This document shows positions 1 to 8,615 of a DNA stretch of 64,000 nt, one piece after another. Both the position numbers and the translations under genes were made by a program. The notes below the pieces were generated by a model. It was not told the DNA's origin and did no database searches. It saw nothing but the letters and a program-made list of their open reading frames with translations. The stretch is from Mucilaginibacter geliditolerans (GTDB lineage: Bacteria > Bacteroidota > Bacteroidia > Sphingobacteriales > Sphingobacteriaceae), in the NCBI RefSeq assembly GCF_014200495.1, contig NZ_JACHBY010000006.1, positions 248,001 to 312,000 of the forward strand, read 5' to 3'. Positions within the stretch are counted from its first letter, which is position 1, and each line of letters opens with the position of its first letter.

Positions 1-206
1 CAAAGAAGCATTTCTAATGACTTGCCTTTTTGTTTCTTTTGTGGCGAAGACAAAATTGCGATAGCAATCATGAGCACCTATATAAAAACAAACAACTACG
101 AATAACTAATAGGCCTTAGCGGCTATGAGCGATACCAAGCGACTCAATAGACAAGCAACCTGCTCTGTACAGCCTATAGATTGCTTCGTTCCTCAGCAAT
201 GACGCG
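1..206 (+). repeat. Long interspersed repeat, copy A (right part only)
   Basis: The left part lies outside the window. The visible part reads AAAGAAGC, then an incomplete hairpin, then ATAGGCCTTAGCGGCTATGA and GCGATACCAAGCGACTCAAT. It ends in GATTGCTTCGTTCCTCAGCA followed by ATGACGC. The same order of blocks ends copies D, E and F (near 43150-43355, 55980-56120 and 59275-59440). No gene is visible in it. It stops about 90 bases before the acylase start. Confidence 0.75.
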
Positions 207-293
207 GGGAAAGATTACAGCAAACACTTAGCTCTTAACTCTTTCCTCAATCAAATACTTTCCTTATACTTGTTTATACAAAAACCAGTCGTA

Positions 294-2741
294 ATGAGAT
301 TTCTAAAAGCCTTTTTATCTGTTGTTGTAACATTGGTTTTTATTTGGGCATTACAAACAAAATTGGGCAGCATCCCGCCGCTGGGTAAGTTTTTAAATCC
401 GGCTACAGGATTTTGGCAAAATGCGGAGAGTAAGCACATCACCGTTAATCAAACTTTAAAACTTCCCGGACTACTTGATAAGGTGACCATCAGCTATGAT
501 GAGCACATGATACCGCACATTTTTGCTAGAAATGATCACGACCTGTATTATGCGCAAGGCTATATCACCGCACATGACAGGTTGTGGCAAATGGATATCC
601 AAACTCGCAGCGCATCGGGCAGATTGGCCGAAGTAGTGGGCCCGGGAGCATTGGCGCATGACCGCTATGAACGCCGCATGGGTATGGTTTATGGTGCTGA
701 AAATACCATCAGTGAGATGATGAAAGACCCTGAAATAAAACAGGTGATCACCGCTTATACTGAAGGCGTTAATACTTATGTTCACCAGCTTACCATTCGT
801 GATTATCCTATCGAATTTAAATTATTGGATTATAAACCAGAGGAATTTAAACCCATTAACTGTGCCTTTTTGCTAAAGCTGATGTCGGAAACATTAACCG
901 GTGGATCAGATCAGTTTGCGATGACCAATAACCTAAAGCATTTTGGAGCTGCAACGGTGAATGATCTTTTCCCCGATCAGCATTTTAATGAGGAACCTAT
1001 CATCCCGGTAGGAACAAAATGGGATTTTAAACCGCTGCTTGTACCTAAACCATCAAAAGGTTTTGAGGCACAAATGACGGCCGGTATACAGCCACCACAA
1101 AAGATTGACGGCATCGGTAGCAATAACTGGGCAGTAAATGGCAGTAAAACAGCCAGTGGCTATCCTATATTAGCTAATGACCCTCACCTTACGTTAAGTT
1201 TTCCATCTATATGGTACCAGATACAATTAACATCGCCGTCGGTAAATGTTAATGGGGTATCGTTGCCGGGTGCGCCCTGTATCGTTATCGGTTATAACCA
1301 AAAAATTAGCTGGGGTGTTACCAATGTTGGCGCCGATGTACTGGATTGGTACCAGATAAAATTTAAGGATGAATCCAAAGATGAATACTGGTACAACAAC
1401 CGCTGGAACAAAGTTACGCGCCGTATTGAAGCAATAAAAATTCGGGGTGAGCAAACCGAATATGATACCGTGATATACACTCATCATGGGCCGGTGGTTT
1501 ATGAAACTGTTGCTAAGAAAGATACAGGAATTGGTTATAACAGGAATGTGCCTGTAGGCGATGCTTTACGATGGATAGCCCATGATACATCAGATGATAT
1601 CAAAACCTTTTACCTGCTTAACCACGCGAAAAATTATACAGATTACAGGGCCGCGCTTACCTATTTCACCGCCCCTGCACAAAACTTTATTTTCGCGAGT
1701 GTGGATAATGATATTGCCATAACACCTAACGGTAAGTTCCCGTTGAAGTATAAGGATCAGGGTAAGTTTATTTTGGATGGCAGCGATCCGGCCAACGACT
1801 GGCAAGGCTGGATCCCCGCCAGTCAGAACCCAACGGTTAAGAATCCGCCTCGTGGTTTTGTGAGTTCGGCCAATCAATCATCAACCGACGCTACTTACCC
1901 ATACTATATTAACTGGCAGTTCGGTTCATATTATCGCGGCAAGCGCATCAATGACAGGCTTACTGCTATGCACGGCGCTACGGTTGACAGTATGCGCCTG
2001 ATGCAGATGGATAATTACAGTATTTTGGCACAGGATGTTTTGCCAACCATGATCAAATATCTGGATCCGACAAAAATGGATGCCGAGCAGTTAAAAGCGG
2101 TAGACTTGCTTAAAAAATGGGATAAACGTTATGATGCAAACTCCATAGGTGCCACTGTTTTCGACGCCTGGTGGCAGCATTTTTATAATTTAATTTGGGC
2201 CGATAAATTTTACATAAAAGGTGAATATTTTCAGCCACCTTATAATGACCGTACGGAGAAGCTGCTGCTTACCGAGCCTAATTCCAAATGGTTTGATAAC
2301 GCAAAAACACAAGCTACCGAAACATGTACGGATGTTGTTAACCGTGCATTTTATGATGCTATTGATGAGCTGACAACAAAAAATGGTCCGCAAGGTGAGA
2401 AATGGGAATGGGGTTATATCAAACAAACCTATATTAGCCACACGGCCAGTTTACCGGGCTTTGGCACGGGGAATTTTGTAGCAGGCGGCACCAGCGGTGT
2501 CATCGATGCACTGAAGGGGGATAATGGGCCATCGTGGAGAATGGTGGTGCAGTTGGGGCCACAGGTAAAAGGGTATGGCATATTGCCAACAGGTGAATCG
2601 GGCAACCCGGGCAGTTATTATTATGACGATATGCTGCCTGTTTGGAAAAGTGGCCAGCTAAGCGAACTGCTGTTTATGCAAAACCCGGGCGATGGCAAGG
2701 GAAGAATTAAAAAAACGGTTGTACTTGAGAAAAAAGATTAG
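294..2741 (+). CDS. Penicillin acylase family protein (Ntn hydrolase, S45)
   Basis: An 815-residue protein of the penicillin/cephalosporin/acyl-homoserine-lactone acylase family. Members are exported, cut themselves into alpha and beta chains, and hydrolyse amide bonds. The N-terminus has one hydrophobic stretch (about residues 3-20), so it is exported or membrane-anchored. The beta-chain start is recognisable as IGSNNWAVNG, which places the nucleophile at Ser276, where family members have Gly-Ser-Asn-Asn-Trp. The following NDPHL and the late GGTSGV and GPSWRMVV segments also fit the family. I chose the ATG at 294 over an in-frame TTG 24 bases upstream, because the ATG directly begins the signal-like segment. 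The substrate cannot be read from sequence: it could be a beta-lactam side chain, an acyl-homoserine lactone or another amide. A small membrane protein follows after 75 bases. Confidence 0.9.
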   Translation: MRFLKAFLSVVVTLVFIWALQTKLGSIPPLGKFLNPATGFWQNAESKHITVNQTLKLPGLLDKVTISYDEHMIPHIFARNDHDLYYAQGYITAHDRLWQMDIQTRSASGRLAEVVGPGALAHDRYERRMGMVYGAENTISEMMKDPEIKQVITAYTEGVNTYVHQLTIRDYPIEFKLLDYKPEEFKPINCAFLLKLMSETLTGGSDQFAMTNNLKHFGAATVNDLFPDQHFNEEPIIPVGTKWDFKPLLVPKPSKGFEAQMTAGIQPPQKIDGIGSNNWAVNGSKTASGYPILANDPHLTLSFPSIWYQIQLTSPSVNVNGVSLPGAPCIVIGYNQKISWGVTNVGADVLDWYQIKFKDESKDEYWYNNRWNKVTRRIEAIKIRGEQTEYDTVIYTHHGPVVYETVAKKDTGIGYNRNVPVGDALRWIAHDTSDDIKTFYLLNHAKNYTDYRAALTYFTAPAQNFIFASVDNDIAITPNGKFPLKYKDQGKFILDGSDPANDWQGWIPASQNPTVKNPPRGFVSSANQSSTDATYPYYINWQFGSYYRGKRINDRLTAMHGATVDSMRLMQMDNYSILAQDVLPTMIKYLDPTKMDAEQLKAVDLLKKWDKRYDANSIGATVFDAWWQHFYNLIWADKFYIKGEYFQPPYNDRTEKLLLTEPNSKWFDNAKTQATETCTDVVNRAFYDAIDELTTKNGPQGEKWEWGYIKQTYISHTASLPGFGTGNFVAGGTSGVIDALKGDNGPSWRMVVQLGPQVKGYGILPTGESGNPGSYYYDDMLPVWKSGQLSELLFMQNPGDGKGRIKKTVVLEKKD

Positions 2742-2816
2742 AATGATTTGAAGGTTTGGTAATTTGAAGATTTGAAAATTCACTCAATCACTAATTCACT
2801 AAATAATTAAAAAGAT

Positions 2817-3152
2817 ATGTTATTCCTGATCATACTCATATTATCATACGCGGCGGGCTTTTTTATGCCCTGGTGGGTAGCGGCTATAGTTGCTTTTTTG
2901 GCAGCACTTTGGATAGGCAAAACACCGGGCCGAAGCTTTTGGTCGGGTTTTTTTGGGGTGGCATTTGTGTGGGTGGCATTGGCGCTATTTAAAACCGTGC
3001 CTAATGACCACATACTGGCTACACGTGTGGCGCACATGTTTACACTACCGGGCTGGGGATATCTGCTGGCTTTAACTGCTGTTATTGGTGGTTTGGTTGG
3101 CGGGATGTCGGCTTTGAGTGGAATTTTAGTGAGAAGGTTGATTTGGGGATGA
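2817..3152 (+). CDS. Small hydrophobic membrane protein of unknown function
   Basis: A 111-residue protein made almost entirely of membrane-spanning segments: about residues 2-33, 43-60 and 78-104, with a GKTPGRSFWSGFFG loop between the first two. I do not recognise the family. It lies 75 bases downstream of the acylase gene on the same strand and may be co-transcribed with it. The gap between them is AT-rich, with repeated TTTGAA and CACTAA motifs and no terminator. The coding frame is uninterrupted, opens with ATG, and has Bacteroidota-like codon use, so I take it as a real gene. Confidence 0.7.
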   Translation: MLFLIILILSYAAGFFMPWWVAAIVAFLAALWIGKTPGRSFWSGFFGVAFVWVALALFKTVPNDHILATRVAHMFTLPGWGYLLALTAVIGGLVGGMSALSGILVRRLIWG

Positions 3153-3169
3153 GATTTAGTTAATTCGCC

Positions 3170-3261
3170 GTCATGCCGAACCTGTTTCGGCATCTCACGG
3201 GACATATATCCTACATGCTTGTTACTTAGCATGTGGGATGCTGAAACAAGTTCAGCATGAC
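3170..3261. repeat. Short palindromic repeat (GTCATGCCGAAC type)
   Basis: The left arm 3170-3194 (GTCATGCCGAACCTGTTTCG then GCATC) pairs with the right arm 3237-3261 (GATGCTGAAACAAGTTCAGC then ATGAC), with three differences over 25 bases. The middle contains CTACATGCTTGTTACTTAGC then ATGTGGGATG. A second copy with the same right arm lies at 7431-7523. It sits between convergent genes and could act as a transcription end for either. Confidence 0.8.
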
Positions 3262-3275
3262 TTTTTAATTTTTAA

Positions 3276-4238
3276 CTATAGATGATACTTACTCCCCTGC
3301 ACCACACCTCTTTCCAATATCTTTTGATCGATATAATATTGTATTTCAGACTTTTTAAGCTGCCAGTTGGGGGCTATCAGCAAGTCAAGGTCACTCAGGC
3401 CAAATAAACGCTGGATGATGACATCAGGGCGCAATAATGGTAGAAAATCGCACAGAAAATCAGCGTACTCTTCCAGACTAAAGAGTTTAAATGGCTGGCG
3501 TTTGTATTTTACACCCATTACGCTGCCTTCCACAATATGTAAATGGTGCAGCTTGGTGAATTTTATTTGCGGGTGGCGGTTGATCTCATGCGCATAAGCC
3601 AGCATTTGATCGTGGCTCTCCCAGGGGAAACCGAATATGGTATGAACGCAAACATCAAGCTTGCTATTTTCTAACATTTTTAATGCTTTCAGCAGATCAT
3701 CGTGATCACAGCCGCGATTTATCTGTGCCAGGGTATCGTTATAGATAGATTCCATACCCATTTCAATATCTACATCAAAACGGTCGGTATAGCTTTCTAA
3801 AAGGGCAATTTTTTCAGGGTCGATACAATCAGGGCGTGTACCTACCGACAGGCCTACAATATCCTCAGTATAATAGCTCAAGGCCTCATCATACATGGCC
3901 TTTAGGTAATGTGTTGGGGCGTAGGTGTTGGTATTGGGCTGAAAATAGATAATGAATTTATCGGCCTTATTGCCTCTGCGGGCACGATCCACACCTGCTA
4001 TTACCTGTTCCTTAATGGTGGGGTTACTGCGGGTTGGCGATGGTGTAAACGAATCAACATTACAATAGGTGCAGCCGCCATAGCCCTTAGAGCCATCACG
4101 ATTGGGGCAGGTAAACCCACCATCAACAATTACCTTAAACACCCGCTGACCAGGATATTTTTGCTTGAGATACGGGCCATAGTTGTTATAGCCTTTTTCC
4201 CATGTTGGTGATTGTATGAGTGATTCTGTTGATTGCAT
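3276..4238 (-). CDS. TIGR01212 family radical SAM protein (YhcC-like)
   Basis: A 320-residue radical SAM protein. The iron-sulfur cluster cysteines are C44, C56 and C59 (TCPNRDG...GGCTYC), the spacing typical of the TIGR01212/YhcC family rather than the usual CX3CX2C. Downstream elements fit the fold: FQPNTNTY, VGLSVGTRPDC and EMGMESIYNDTLAQINRGCD. The C-terminal third carries the family's HLHIVEGSVM and P-x-L-R-P-D-V segments. The exact reaction of this family is not established; E. coli YhcC is the reference member. The start is ATG with no better alternative. Its stop faces the palindrome at 3170-3261. The permease gene upstream is on the same strand, 114 bases away, separated by a degenerate repeat. 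Confidence 0.92.
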   Translation of the reverse strand: MQSTESLIQSPTWEKGYNNYGPYLKQKYPGQRVFKVIVDGGFTCPNRDGSKGYGGCTYCNVDSFTPSPTRSNPTIKEQVIAGVDRARRGNKADKFIIYFQPNTNTYAPTHYLKAMYDEALSYYTEDIVGLSVGTRPDCIDPEKIALLESYTDRFDVDIEMGMESIYNDTLAQINRGCDHDDLLKALKMLENSKLDVCVHTIFGFPWESHDQMLAYAHEINRHPQIKFTKLHHLHIVEGSVMGVKYKRQPFKLFSLEEYADFLCDFLPLLRPDVIIQRLFGLSDLDLLIAPNWQLKKSEIQYYIDQKILERGVVQGSKYHL

Positions 4239-4281
4239 TGCGGCAAAGATAGGGATTTTTTATCAGGGCAATCTCCTTTAA

Positions 4282-4352
4282 GCGTCATTGCGGGCGATAG
4301 TGCGACAACCTTTACCGGGGAGAGCTCATTAATATCTTTAAAAACACACACA
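4282..4352. repeat. Degenerate half-copy of the GTCATTGCG repeat with GAGCTCATTAATA block
   Basis: It begins GCGTCATTGCGGGCGATAGT, runs through GACAACCTTTACCGG, and ends GAGAGCTCATTAATATCTTT then AAAAACACACACA. The last block resembles the segment inserted in the left end of repeat copy F (58806-58851: GGGAGCTCATTAATACTCCT then GAAAAACAAACACA). It fills the gap between the radical SAM gene and the permease gene. Confidence 0.55.
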
Positions 4353-5669
4353 TTACGCTGCTGCCTTATGTTTTTTATAGGCCAGCCATACATAAAATGG
4401 TACGCCCAGCATTAGCAGCACAAAACCATAAAAAACTGCGTCCTCACCCGAGCCCACTACCATCCACAGGGTGTAGCTAAAGGCTAATACGGCCAGTATA
4501 ATGGCAGCTGCCCAGCCAGTAGTGATCTTTTTCCGCGCCCTGATGATGGGATAGGCTGCTATTGAAAACAGAAATGGCACGAGCGTAGTTAAAACTCCCA
4601 CCAGCATCAGGGATTTAAATTGGTCGACCAGGCCCCTGTTGTAATTCATATAAATGAAGAACGAAATAAGTACACCGTTCATGAATATGCCAAAAAAGGG
4701 AGCGCCGTTCTTGTTCAGTTTGCCAAATATGGGTGGGAATAATTTGTCCTTCGCGGTGGCATAGGGGACCTGGCCTTGTACCAGTATCCAGCCATTGAGC
4801 GAGCCAAAGGCAGCTATGGCTACCCCGGCACTTACCCAGTAACGTGCATTGCTACCATAAATGATCACAGCGGCATCGGCATAAGGGGTGAGCGAGTGCG
4901 CCAGTGTATTGGCAGGTATGATGCCCATTACGCTAACACTGCCTAAAATGTAAACTACAGCCGTAATTAATAAACCCAATATGGTTGCTTTGCCAATCGT
5001 TTTTTCAGGGTTCTCAATGCTGCCCGCGGGTATGGTGGCACACTCGATACCGAGATAGGAGAACATGGTCATGGCGGCGGTGGTGCCTATAGCACTCAAT
5101 ACTGAAACGCCGCTGCTGTTGAAAGGCAGAAAGTATTTGGCTTTTATAAAAAACAGGCCGCCAACAGCTATTAGCACCAGCGGAACGATCTTTAAAATGG
5201 TAGTGACCAACTGTACCCTGCCGCCGGCAACAACCCCCAATGTATTAATATAAGTGAGCAGCCATACTGCAGCCAGGCTGATTAAAATAGATATAAGAGG
5301 ATTAGTGCCTATTACGGGGAAAAAGGTGCTTAACGCGCTTGTAAATGAAATAACAATGGCGGAGTTTCCGCAAGCATTTGAAATATAATAGCCCCAGGCT
5401 ACCAGGAAACCTGCAAAATCGCCTAACCCGCTTTGCGAAAAGGCATAAGGGCCGCCTGTACCATGTGGCAGTAGTTTACTCAGGTTGGCAAATACTTTAG
5501 CTATAAAAAAGGAACCGATGGCCGAAAATATCCAGCCCAGTAAACCTATGCTGCCAAATGAGGCCATAGCGGCGGGCATTAAAAATACGCCGGCACCTAT
5601 CATGCTGCCTACAACCAGCGAGGTGGTGGTCCACAGACCGATTTTTTTTGAGGATTCGGGTTCAGCCAT
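4353..5669 (-). CDS. APC family amino acid permease, AdiC-like
   Basis: A 438-residue inner-membrane transporter with about twelve hydrophobic segments. The first helix carries the APC substrate-backbone motif GSMIGAGVF. The sixth region has FSYLGIECATIPAGSIENP, and helix eight reads FGSLNGWILVQGQ followed by KLFPPIFGKLNKNGAP, which closely resembles the arginine/agmatine antiporter AdiC and related basic amino acid exchangers. By family it moves amino acids in exchange or with protons; the substrate is an inference. The ATG at 5669 is preferred over an in-frame TTG one codon upstream. The gene stands alone: the neighbour upstream is divergent and the radical SAM gene is 114 bases downstream. 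Confidence 0.88.
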   Translation of the reverse strand: MAEPESSKKIGLWTTTSLVVGSMIGAGVFLMPAAMASFGSIGLLGWIFSAIGSFFIAKVFANLSKLLPHGTGGPYAFSQSGLGDFAGFLVAWGYYISNACGNSAIVISFTSALSTFFPVIGTNPLISILISLAAVWLLTYINTLGVVAGGRVQLVTTILKIVPLVLIAVGGLFFIKAKYFLPFNSSGVSVLSAIGTTAAMTMFSYLGIECATIPAGSIENPEKTIGKATILGLLITAVVYILGSVSVMGIIPANTLAHSLTPYADAAVIIYGSNARYWVSAGVAIAAFGSLNGWILVQGQVPYATAKDKLFPPIFGKLNKNGAPFFGIFMNGVLISFFIYMNYNRGLVDQFKSLMLVGVLTTLVPFLFSIAAYPIIRARKKITTGWAAAIILAVLAFSYTLWMVVGSGEDAVFYGFVLLMLGVPFYVWLAYKKHKAAA

Positions 5670-5808
5670 CAATGAGTTAAATTAGCAGGGTATAAGCTGT
5701 GGCGCATAAATAATTGAGCCTTAGTGTCAGCATAAATTACATTCCTAAATCTATCTAAAAATAAATCAATAAACAAAAACAGATAAAAGCTTAATTTCGG
5801 GGAAATAT

Positions 5809-7053
5809 TTGAAAAGCATTTTGTCGCAGAAACCAGTATCCAACTATATCCCCGCTTTAACAGGTGTACGTGCCATGGCCGCTTATCTGGTGTTCATATC
5901 GCATTACAGCTATATTTTTGATGGTATTTTTCCACCCCTCATGCTACGTTTCTTTGGCGAGTTCCATATCGGGGTATCGCTGTTCTTTGTGCTGTCGGGC
6001 TTTTTAATTACTTACCGGTACTACAACAACTTTCACCTAACGGGAGCTTGGTTCAGGCAATACCTTAAAAACCGTGTTGCGCGTATTTACCCCATGTACT
6101 TTTTGCTTACGCTGGGCGCATTTGTATATTTTTATTTTAGTAACGACCAGGCCATTACCAAAGGTTACCCGCACCCGATTGGGCTGCTGCTTATGAACCT
6201 TACATTTATACGCGGTTTCTTTTACCAGTTTTGGGATACGGGGATAGCGCAAGGCTGGTCGCTCACGGTGGAGGAATGTTTTTATTTTTCGGCGCCTGTT
6301 ATATTCCTCATCGCCAAAAGGCATGGCAAGTTTTATTTGCAGCCGGTAATATTAACTGCGTTTGGGTTGGTGATGGTGCTTATCTTCAGGCATATTAACT
6401 GGCATGGCTTTTTCGGTAATTTTACTTTTGTAATGCTGTTTACTTTTTTTGGGCGATGCTTCGAGTTTTTTGTAGGGGTTCAGCTGGCGCGATATGTGCT
6501 CAGGAAAGATTTTACCCGTACCAATAAGTTCAGCTTTACCTATGCAGGCTTTGCGCTGATATTTGTTTGTGTACTGGTGATGGCATTTCAGCCCATACCG
6601 GCAGGATGGGCGGCAGGGTTGGAGAGCCCGGTGGGGATAGTCACCAATAACTACTTTTTATGTATAGCGGTGGCACTATTTTATTATGGCTTGCTTACCG
6701 AGAGCACCAAATTCAAAAGCTTTTTAGCTACACCTTTTATTGAGTTACTGGGCAAAAGCTCCTATATATTTTACCTGATACACCTGGGTTATATGGCCAA
6801 TATGATTAACGGCGCATTTAATAAACTTAATGATGATGTTTTCGCGCTGTATGATAAATGGGGGTTTGAGTGGCATTCGCCGTTTGAGTACGACTGGCTT
6901 AACCTGTTTTATGCCTTTGTTATACTGAATATTATAGCAGTAACCCTGTTTAAGTTGGTTGAGGAACCATTAAATCATTATATCCGGAGGTCGGATTTTC
7001 TGATCAAGAATAAGCCAAGAAATCCTGAAAATAGTTCGGAAAAGATCGCGTAG
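5809..7053 (+). CDS. Acyltransferase family 3 membrane protein (OafA/YrhL type)
   Basis: A 414-residue integral membrane acyltransferase. The N-terminal signature IPALTGVRAMAAYLVFISHY with the family histidine, then SLFFVLSGFLITYRY and FKNRVARIYP-like KNRVARIYPMYF, identify acyltransferase_3. About ten hydrophobic segments follow, ending near residue 390. Such enzymes O-acylate surface polysaccharides, lipids or peptidoglycan. The only start that keeps the signature is TTG at 5809; the next methionine is inside the motif at residue 23. A hairpin followed by an AT-rich stretch is found just after the stop. The neighbour upstream is divergent, so the gene probably has its own promoter in the 139-base gap. 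Confidence 0.9.
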   Translation: MKSILSQKPVSNYIPALTGVRAMAAYLVFISHYSYIFDGIFPPLMLRFFGEFHIGVSLFFVLSGFLITYRYYNNFHLTGAWFRQYLKNRVARIYPMYFLLTLGAFVYFYFSNDQAITKGYPHPIGLLLMNLTFIRGFFYQFWDTGIAQGWSLTVEECFYFSAPVIFLIAKRHGKFYLQPVILTAFGLVMVLIFRHINWHGFFGNFTFVMLFTFFGRCFEFFVGVQLARYVLRKDFTRTNKFSFTYAGFALIFVCVLVMAFQPIPAGWAAGLESPVGIVTNNYFLCIAVALFYYGLLTESTKFKSFLATPFIELLGKSSYIFYLIHLGYMANMINGAFNKLNDDVFALYDKWGFEWHSPFEYDWLNLFYAFVILNIIAVTLFKLVEEPLNHYIRRSDFLIKNKPRNPENSSEKIA

Positions 7054-7064
7054 CGTAAATAGCA

Positions 7065-7090
7065 AAGCACCGGAAATTACTCCGATGCTT
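7065..7090 (+). terminator. Probable terminator of the acyltransferase gene
   Basis: AAGCA (7065-7069), then CGGA, loop AATTAC, TCCG, then TGCTT (7086-7090): a nine-pair stem with one C/A mismatch, followed by ATTATTTTATTAT. It starts 11 bases after the stop codon. The T-tract is interrupted, so termination strength is uncertain. Confidence 0.5.
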
Positions 7091-7142
7091 ATTATTTTAT
7101 TATGAAAGGGATTGGGATATTAACCGGAATAGGGTTAATATC

Positions 7143-7331
7143 TTATTTCATGATATTGAAAACCGTTTTGATAGCTATGATAGTGCCGATAAACAGAATA
7201 ACGTCAGCAATTTCTGAGCTATGTTTAAAATCGGCGAAACGCAGGTAAATACCTACTAAACCTAAAACTATTGCAAGTACTAATATTATGTAGTGGCGTG
7301 GCTCGCTGGCTGCTTCTAATCTTTTGTCCAT
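7143..7331 (-). CDS. Small two-helix membrane protein, unknown function
   Basis: A 62-residue protein with two predicted membrane helices (about residues 14-31 and 41-59) and a charged N-terminus. The short link between helices contains RFADFKHSSEIAD. I do not recognise a named family, but the length and hydrophobicity pattern resemble many small conserved Bacteroidota proteins. It starts with ATG, and an exact TAnnTTTG box lies 26 bases upstream, which supports a real transcript. It stands alone between a convergent acyltransferase gene and an intergenic palindrome. Confidence 0.65.
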   Translation of the reverse strand: MDKRLEAASEPRHYIILVLAIVLGLVGIYLRFADFKHSSEIADVILFIGTIIAIKTVFNIMK

Positions 7332-7356
7332 TTTTGATAATGTAAATTGAATGAAG

Positions 7357-7364
7357 CAAAAATA
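7357..7364 (-). promoter_or_regulatory. Possible Bacteroidota -7 box for the small membrane protein
   Basis: Read on the minus strand this is TATTTTTG, an exact match to the TAnnTTTG consensus of the Bacteroidota primary sigma factor, ending 25 bases before the ATG. No clear TTTG -33 element is found at 19-21 bases upstream, so this is only a candidate. Confidence 0.3.
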
Positions 7365-7430
7365 GAAATGTTTGCGGGAAATTGATGAATGTTTTGAAGA
7401 TTTTTAATTGGGTGGATTTTTAAGTTGCAA

Positions 7431-7523
7431 GTCATCCCGAACTTGTTTCGGGATCCCATCATCCAGGTTGTTCAGCATGATGATCACTTAGCATGTGAGG
7501 TGCTGAAACAAGTTCAGCATGAC
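7431..7523. repeat. Short palindromic repeat (GTCATCCCGAAC type)
   Basis: The left arm GTCATCCCGAACTTGTTTCG followed by GGATC pairs imperfectly with the right arm ending GCTGAAACAAGTTCAGCATG then AC. The right arm and the preceding CTTAGCATGTGAGG match the copy at 3170-3261. The 323-base gap between genes (7332-7654) contains this repeat and the downstream hairpins; nothing coding is seen. Confidence 0.75.
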
Positions 7524-7571
7524 GGGCTTTAGAACTATTGAAATAAAAAAAACAAACTTCTCCGCCCGTTA

Positions 7572-7643
7572 CATAATCCCGGAACAGGATTATGATAACG
7601 AAACGAAGAAGTCCCCCGCAGGATATTTGAAATTATCCTGCGG
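7572..7643 (-). terminator. Two hairpins after the DUF4349 gene
   Basis: The first, at 7616-7643, is CCGCAGGATA, loop TTTGAAAT, TATCCTGCGG, a perfect ten-pair stem 11 bases beyond the stop codon of the minus-strand lipoprotein gene. A second, at 7572-7594, has CATAATCC and GGATTATG arms. Neither has a long T-run on the minus strand, so they may stabilise the RNA end as much as terminate it. Confidence 0.5.
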
Positions 7644-7654
7644 AAGAAAATAGC

Positions 7655-8512
7655 TTAAACTACTGGGTGTGCTTTGCGCTTGTTGTAATATCTTATACCC
7701 AGCCATATTGCAATACCGCATAAAACAAAGGCCCATACATTAACCAGGCCAATGATCACTTCGCTGAAAATAAACCAGCCATTTTGTATGGCCATCCCCA
7801 ATTGACTAAAGAAAGGCAAGTTATAGGTTGATGTGTCGTCATTAACAATGATCTCCTTGCTGATGGTGTTGCTCTGGTAAAAGCTCATGCTGATAACGCT
7901 GTATTTTACCTCATCATCAATCCTTTTATTGCCGATCTGCTCATCTACCATGTCATCTTTCAGGTCCATTACCTTGTTGGGGTCTTTAACTATAATTTTG
8001 CCTTGTTTTTGTTGGGCGATAAATTCCTGGCGGTTCTTCAGTTTTAATTTTTCTGCCAGGTAATCCAGTGATTTATCTTCAATATCCATTTTACTTTCAT
8101 TTACATGGATGCCCATATGGCTTACCGTGGTCAGAAATTCATCAAGCTTTTCGGTTGGTATCTTCACGGTCATATCGGCGCTGGTATTAAAGGCGGATAT
8201 CCGCATTATGGAGTCATCGCTCAGGCGTACATCATGGGTTTGCTCATCGGTTGAGGTCATGTTGTGATGCATCACCATGCCGTTATATTTTGTAGCAAGT
8301 GCTGAAATATTCTCGCCCGCTTGTTGTACGTTTTTAACCTTGAAGCGGATGTCGGCTGTTTTTACCAGTTTGGCCGTTAAAGTTGTGTCTGCAATTTTAT
8401 CTTCTATACGGGCGCTATCGGCGGCGTCAGCAGACTCATAACTTGATTTATTTTTGCATGCGCCAAGCAATACAATGCCTGTCAGCATCATTACTAATGA
8501 TCTGTTTTTCAT
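7655..8512 (-). CDS. DUF4349 domain lipoprotein
   Basis: A 285-residue lipoprotein. The signal peptide ends in the lipobox LLGAC with Cys19, followed by a low-complexity KNKSSYESADAADS linker. The body matches the DUF4349 pattern: a strand-rich start (KTADIRFKVKNVQQ), VMHHNMTSTDEQ, a PTEKLDEFL-type motif, then a long helical segment (about residues 140-190) typical of the family's coiled-coil part, and a C-terminal membrane helix (about residues 245-268) with a basic tail. It is therefore anchored at both ends, by lipid and by helix. The biochemical function is unknown. ATG start, single-gene unit, with a strong hairpin downstream. Confidence 0.85.
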   Translation of the reverse strand: MKNRSLVMMLTGIVLLGACKNKSSYESADAADSARIEDKIADTTLTAKLVKTADIRFKVKNVQQAGENISALATKYNGMVMHHNMTSTDEQTHDVRLSDDSIMRISAFNTSADMTVKIPTEKLDEFLTTVSHMGIHVNESKMDIEDKSLDYLAEKLKLKNRQEFIAQQKQGKIIVKDPNKVMDLKDDMVDEQIGNKRIDDEVKYSVISMSFYQSNTISKEIIVNDDTSTYNLPFFSQLGMAIQNGWFIFSEVIIGLVNVWAFVLCGIAIWLGIRYYNKRKAHPVV

Positions 8513-8615
8513 AGGTTTATAAATTGATTTGTTGTTTTTATATTGATACGGGAAATGGGAAAAGGTAACCCAATGGGTGGGATGGAATTTGCTAAAGCTA
8601 CTGTGAGTCTCCGCG

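Noticed and set aside
294..2741. Calling the acylase a beta-lactam resistance or quorum-quenching enzyme
   Set aside because: The family covers penicillin, cephalosporin and acyl-homoserine-lactone acylases; the sequence alone does not show the substrate and there is no supporting neighbour.
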